In this document: positions 6,570 to 7,562 of the stretch, piece after piece
Layout of the letters: each line of letters starts with the position of its first letter
How positions within the stretch are numbered: the stretch's first letter is position 1
Assembly: GCA_002070755.1 (NCBI GenBank)
Contig: MWDY01000158.1
Location: 1 to 7,562, forward strand
Reading direction: 5' to 3'
Source: Spirochaetes bacterium ADurb.Bin110
GTDB lineage: Bacteria > Spirochaetota > Spirochaetia > Treponematales > Rectinemataceae
DNA length: 7,562 nucleotides
Position numbers and translations under genes: made by a program
Notes under the pieces: model-generated
The model's database searches: none
The model's input: only the letters and a program-made list of their open reading frames with translations
What the model was told of the DNA's origin: nothing

Positions 6570-7412
6570 TTAGGCGACTCCTCCAGTCAATAATGCAGAC
6601 ATTTCAGCCTTTCTCATCGCAGAGATCGCAGTATGGAGGAGTAAATCGGGCTTCTTGGGAACCTCGAATATCTCCATGCTTAGCCATCCATTATATCCAT
6701 GATTGAGGAGAGTGCGAAAGCTAGGCACAAAGTCAGTAGTTCCCGTGCCCGGAGCTCCACCTTCTTTTTCATTGATATGTATATGAGCAATATAGGGCCA
6801 ATATTCTTCGATAAGAATATGAGCAGGTTTTCTTTCCTCTCGAGCATTATGGAAATCGAACATTGTGCGAATAGATGCTTGATCGATATCCTTTACGATA
6901 TTTACTGCTTCGTCGAGACTAGTAACGACATCGCACTGGTCAGAAGAGAGGGGCTCTAGGAGGATCATTGCATTACATGAGGCTGCAAATCCAGCAATGC
7001 TGGCAAGTTCTTCTCGCAGAATATCTTTCACCTCATCCGAGGTCATGCCGGGGAGGGTCGATCGTTGGCGAGGAGACCCCAAGACAAGCTTTCCTCCGCC
7101 AAGAGCAGAAGCACATTCGAGCAATCTGCGCATGTGATCCCATGTACGCCTTCTGATGACTAAATCGGGGCTTGCAATATGCAAACCTTCTGGTTTTGCA
7201 AGAAGCCAGTGAAAACCAACGAATTCAAGATTTTCCTTCTCAAGAATACTCCGGATTTCTATAATCTTCTTGCCAATTGTCGATTGACTGAAATCTTCAA
7301 ACACTGAAAATGGCGCAATCTCAACACCTGTAAACCCTTCTTGAATTGCAAGGCTACATGCTTCAGAAAAAGGAATCTGTCCAAACAGCTCATTACAAAC
7401 CGCATAACGCAT
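6570..7412 (-). CDS. Sugar isomerase/epimerase of the tagatose-3-epimerase/IolE-like TIM-barrel group
   Basis: A 280-residue metal-dependent TIM-barrel protein, shorter than and clearly divergent from the isomerase at 4506-5504. Visible elements are CNELFGQIPF (6-15), GFTGVEIAPFS (26-36), and candidate metal ligands E153 (LLEPL), D186 (MFDFHN, with H188), H212 (HIHINE, with H210) and E247 (SMEIFE). These positions match closely the metal-binding set known for D-tagatose-3-epimerase-type enzymes (E, D, H, E near 152, 185, 211 and 246). Epimerisation or isomerisation of a ketose, keto-inositol or keto-acid sugar is therefore likely, but the substrate cannot be named. The ATG at 7412 has CGGAG about 8 nt upstream. 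The gene follows a partial dehydrogenase by 44 nt and precedes the complete dehydrogenase by 11 nt. Confidence 0.88.
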   Translation of the reverse strand: MRYAVCNELFGQIPFSEACSLAIQEGFTGVEIAPFSVFEDFSQSTIGKKIIEIRSILEKENLEFVGFHWLLAKPEGLHIASPDLVIRRRTWDHMRRLLECASALGGGKLVLGSPRQRSTLPGMTSDEVKDILREELASIAGFAASCNAMILLEPLSSDQCDVVTSLDEAVNIVKDIDQASIRTMFDFHNAREERKPAHILIEEYWPYIAHIHINEKEGGAPGTGTTDFVPSFRTLLNHGYNGWLSMEIFEVPKKPDLLLHTAISAMRKAEMSALLTGGVA

Positions 7413-7456
7413 AATTAATTCTCCGATTAGTAAATAGAAGCATTAAAGAATGAAAA

Positions 7457-7562
7457 TCAGTATCTCACAGGGCCATTTTCTCTGTTCGATCTATAAATTC
7501 CTTCGATGATGCGCGCGACCTGGAGGCCATCTGAGCCAGTCACCGAGGGAGCTTGCCCCTCC
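7457..7562 (-). CDS. C-terminal end of a second Gfo/Idh/MocA dehydrogenase (5' part outside the window)
   Basis: On the - strand an open frame enters from the right edge and stops at TGA (7459-7457), giving 34 codons. It reads PSVTGSDGLQVARIIEGIYR and then SNRENGPVRY. This is the characteristic tail of Gfo/Idh/MocA proteins: a proline/valine then G-x-D/E-G/A, a helix ending in E-x-IYRS, and a final short strand. The complete dehydrogenase at 5512-6558 ends with the comparable PLVDGIEATKAVACIEAIYR. The catalytic part is not visible, so only the family is supported. The gene appears to be transcribed ahead of the epimerase at 6570-7412 in the same operon. Confidence 0.75.
   Translation of the reverse strand, partial: EGQAPSVTGSDGLQVARIIEGIYRSNRENGPVRY

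Overview
The window is a bacterial carbohydrate-use locus of about 7.5 kb, densely coding and moderately AT-rich. It holds three complete genes on the + strand, four complete genes on the - strand, and one - strand gene cut by the right edge. Strong Shine-Dalgarno sequences, a near-consensus sigma-70 promoter and a tripartite tricarboxylate transporter (TTT) beside sugar dehydrogenases and TIM-barrel isomerases all point to a heterotrophic bacterium. The mix would fit a fermentative spirochaete or a clostridial lineage, but no RNA or marker gene settles the taxonomy. I see no mobile element, CRISPR array, tRNA or rRNA.

Layout. At 58-804 (-) is a NagB-family aminosugar-phosphate isomerase/deaminase homologue. 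It is divergent from a TTT operon at 1146-4352 (+): tctC (periplasmic binding protein), tctB (small membrane subunit) and tctA (large membrane subunit). The 341-nt divergent gap at 805-1145 carries a -10 box for the nagB-like gene, a 23-bp near-perfect palindrome, and a TTGACT-16-TATAAT promoter just ahead of tctC. A strong hairpin with a T-rich tail lies between tctC and tctB and probably acts as a leaky terminator that makes binding protein in excess. The tct operon converges at 4353-4505 on a - strand operon. In its direction of transcription that operon reads: a Gfo/Idh/MocA dehydrogenase (only its last 34 codons present), a sugar isomerase/epimerase (6570-7412), a complete Gfo/Idh/MocA dehydrogenase (5512-6558), and a second isomerase/epimerase (4506-5504). 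Gaps in the operon are 44, 11 and 7 nt.

How they may work together (inference). TTT systems normally import carboxylates. A TTT next to two NAD(P)-dependent sugar dehydrogenases and two metal-dependent ketose isomerase/epimerase-type enzymes suggests uptake of a sugar acid or other oxidised carbohydrate, followed by oxidation and keto-sugar rearrangement in the cytoplasm. The NagB homologue may handle an aminosugar or other phosphorylated end product. The substrate cannot be read from the sequence. Individually the families are familiar. The points worth a second look are the altered NagB active site, the alternating dehydrogenase/isomerase pairs, and the regulatory structures in the two intergenic regions.
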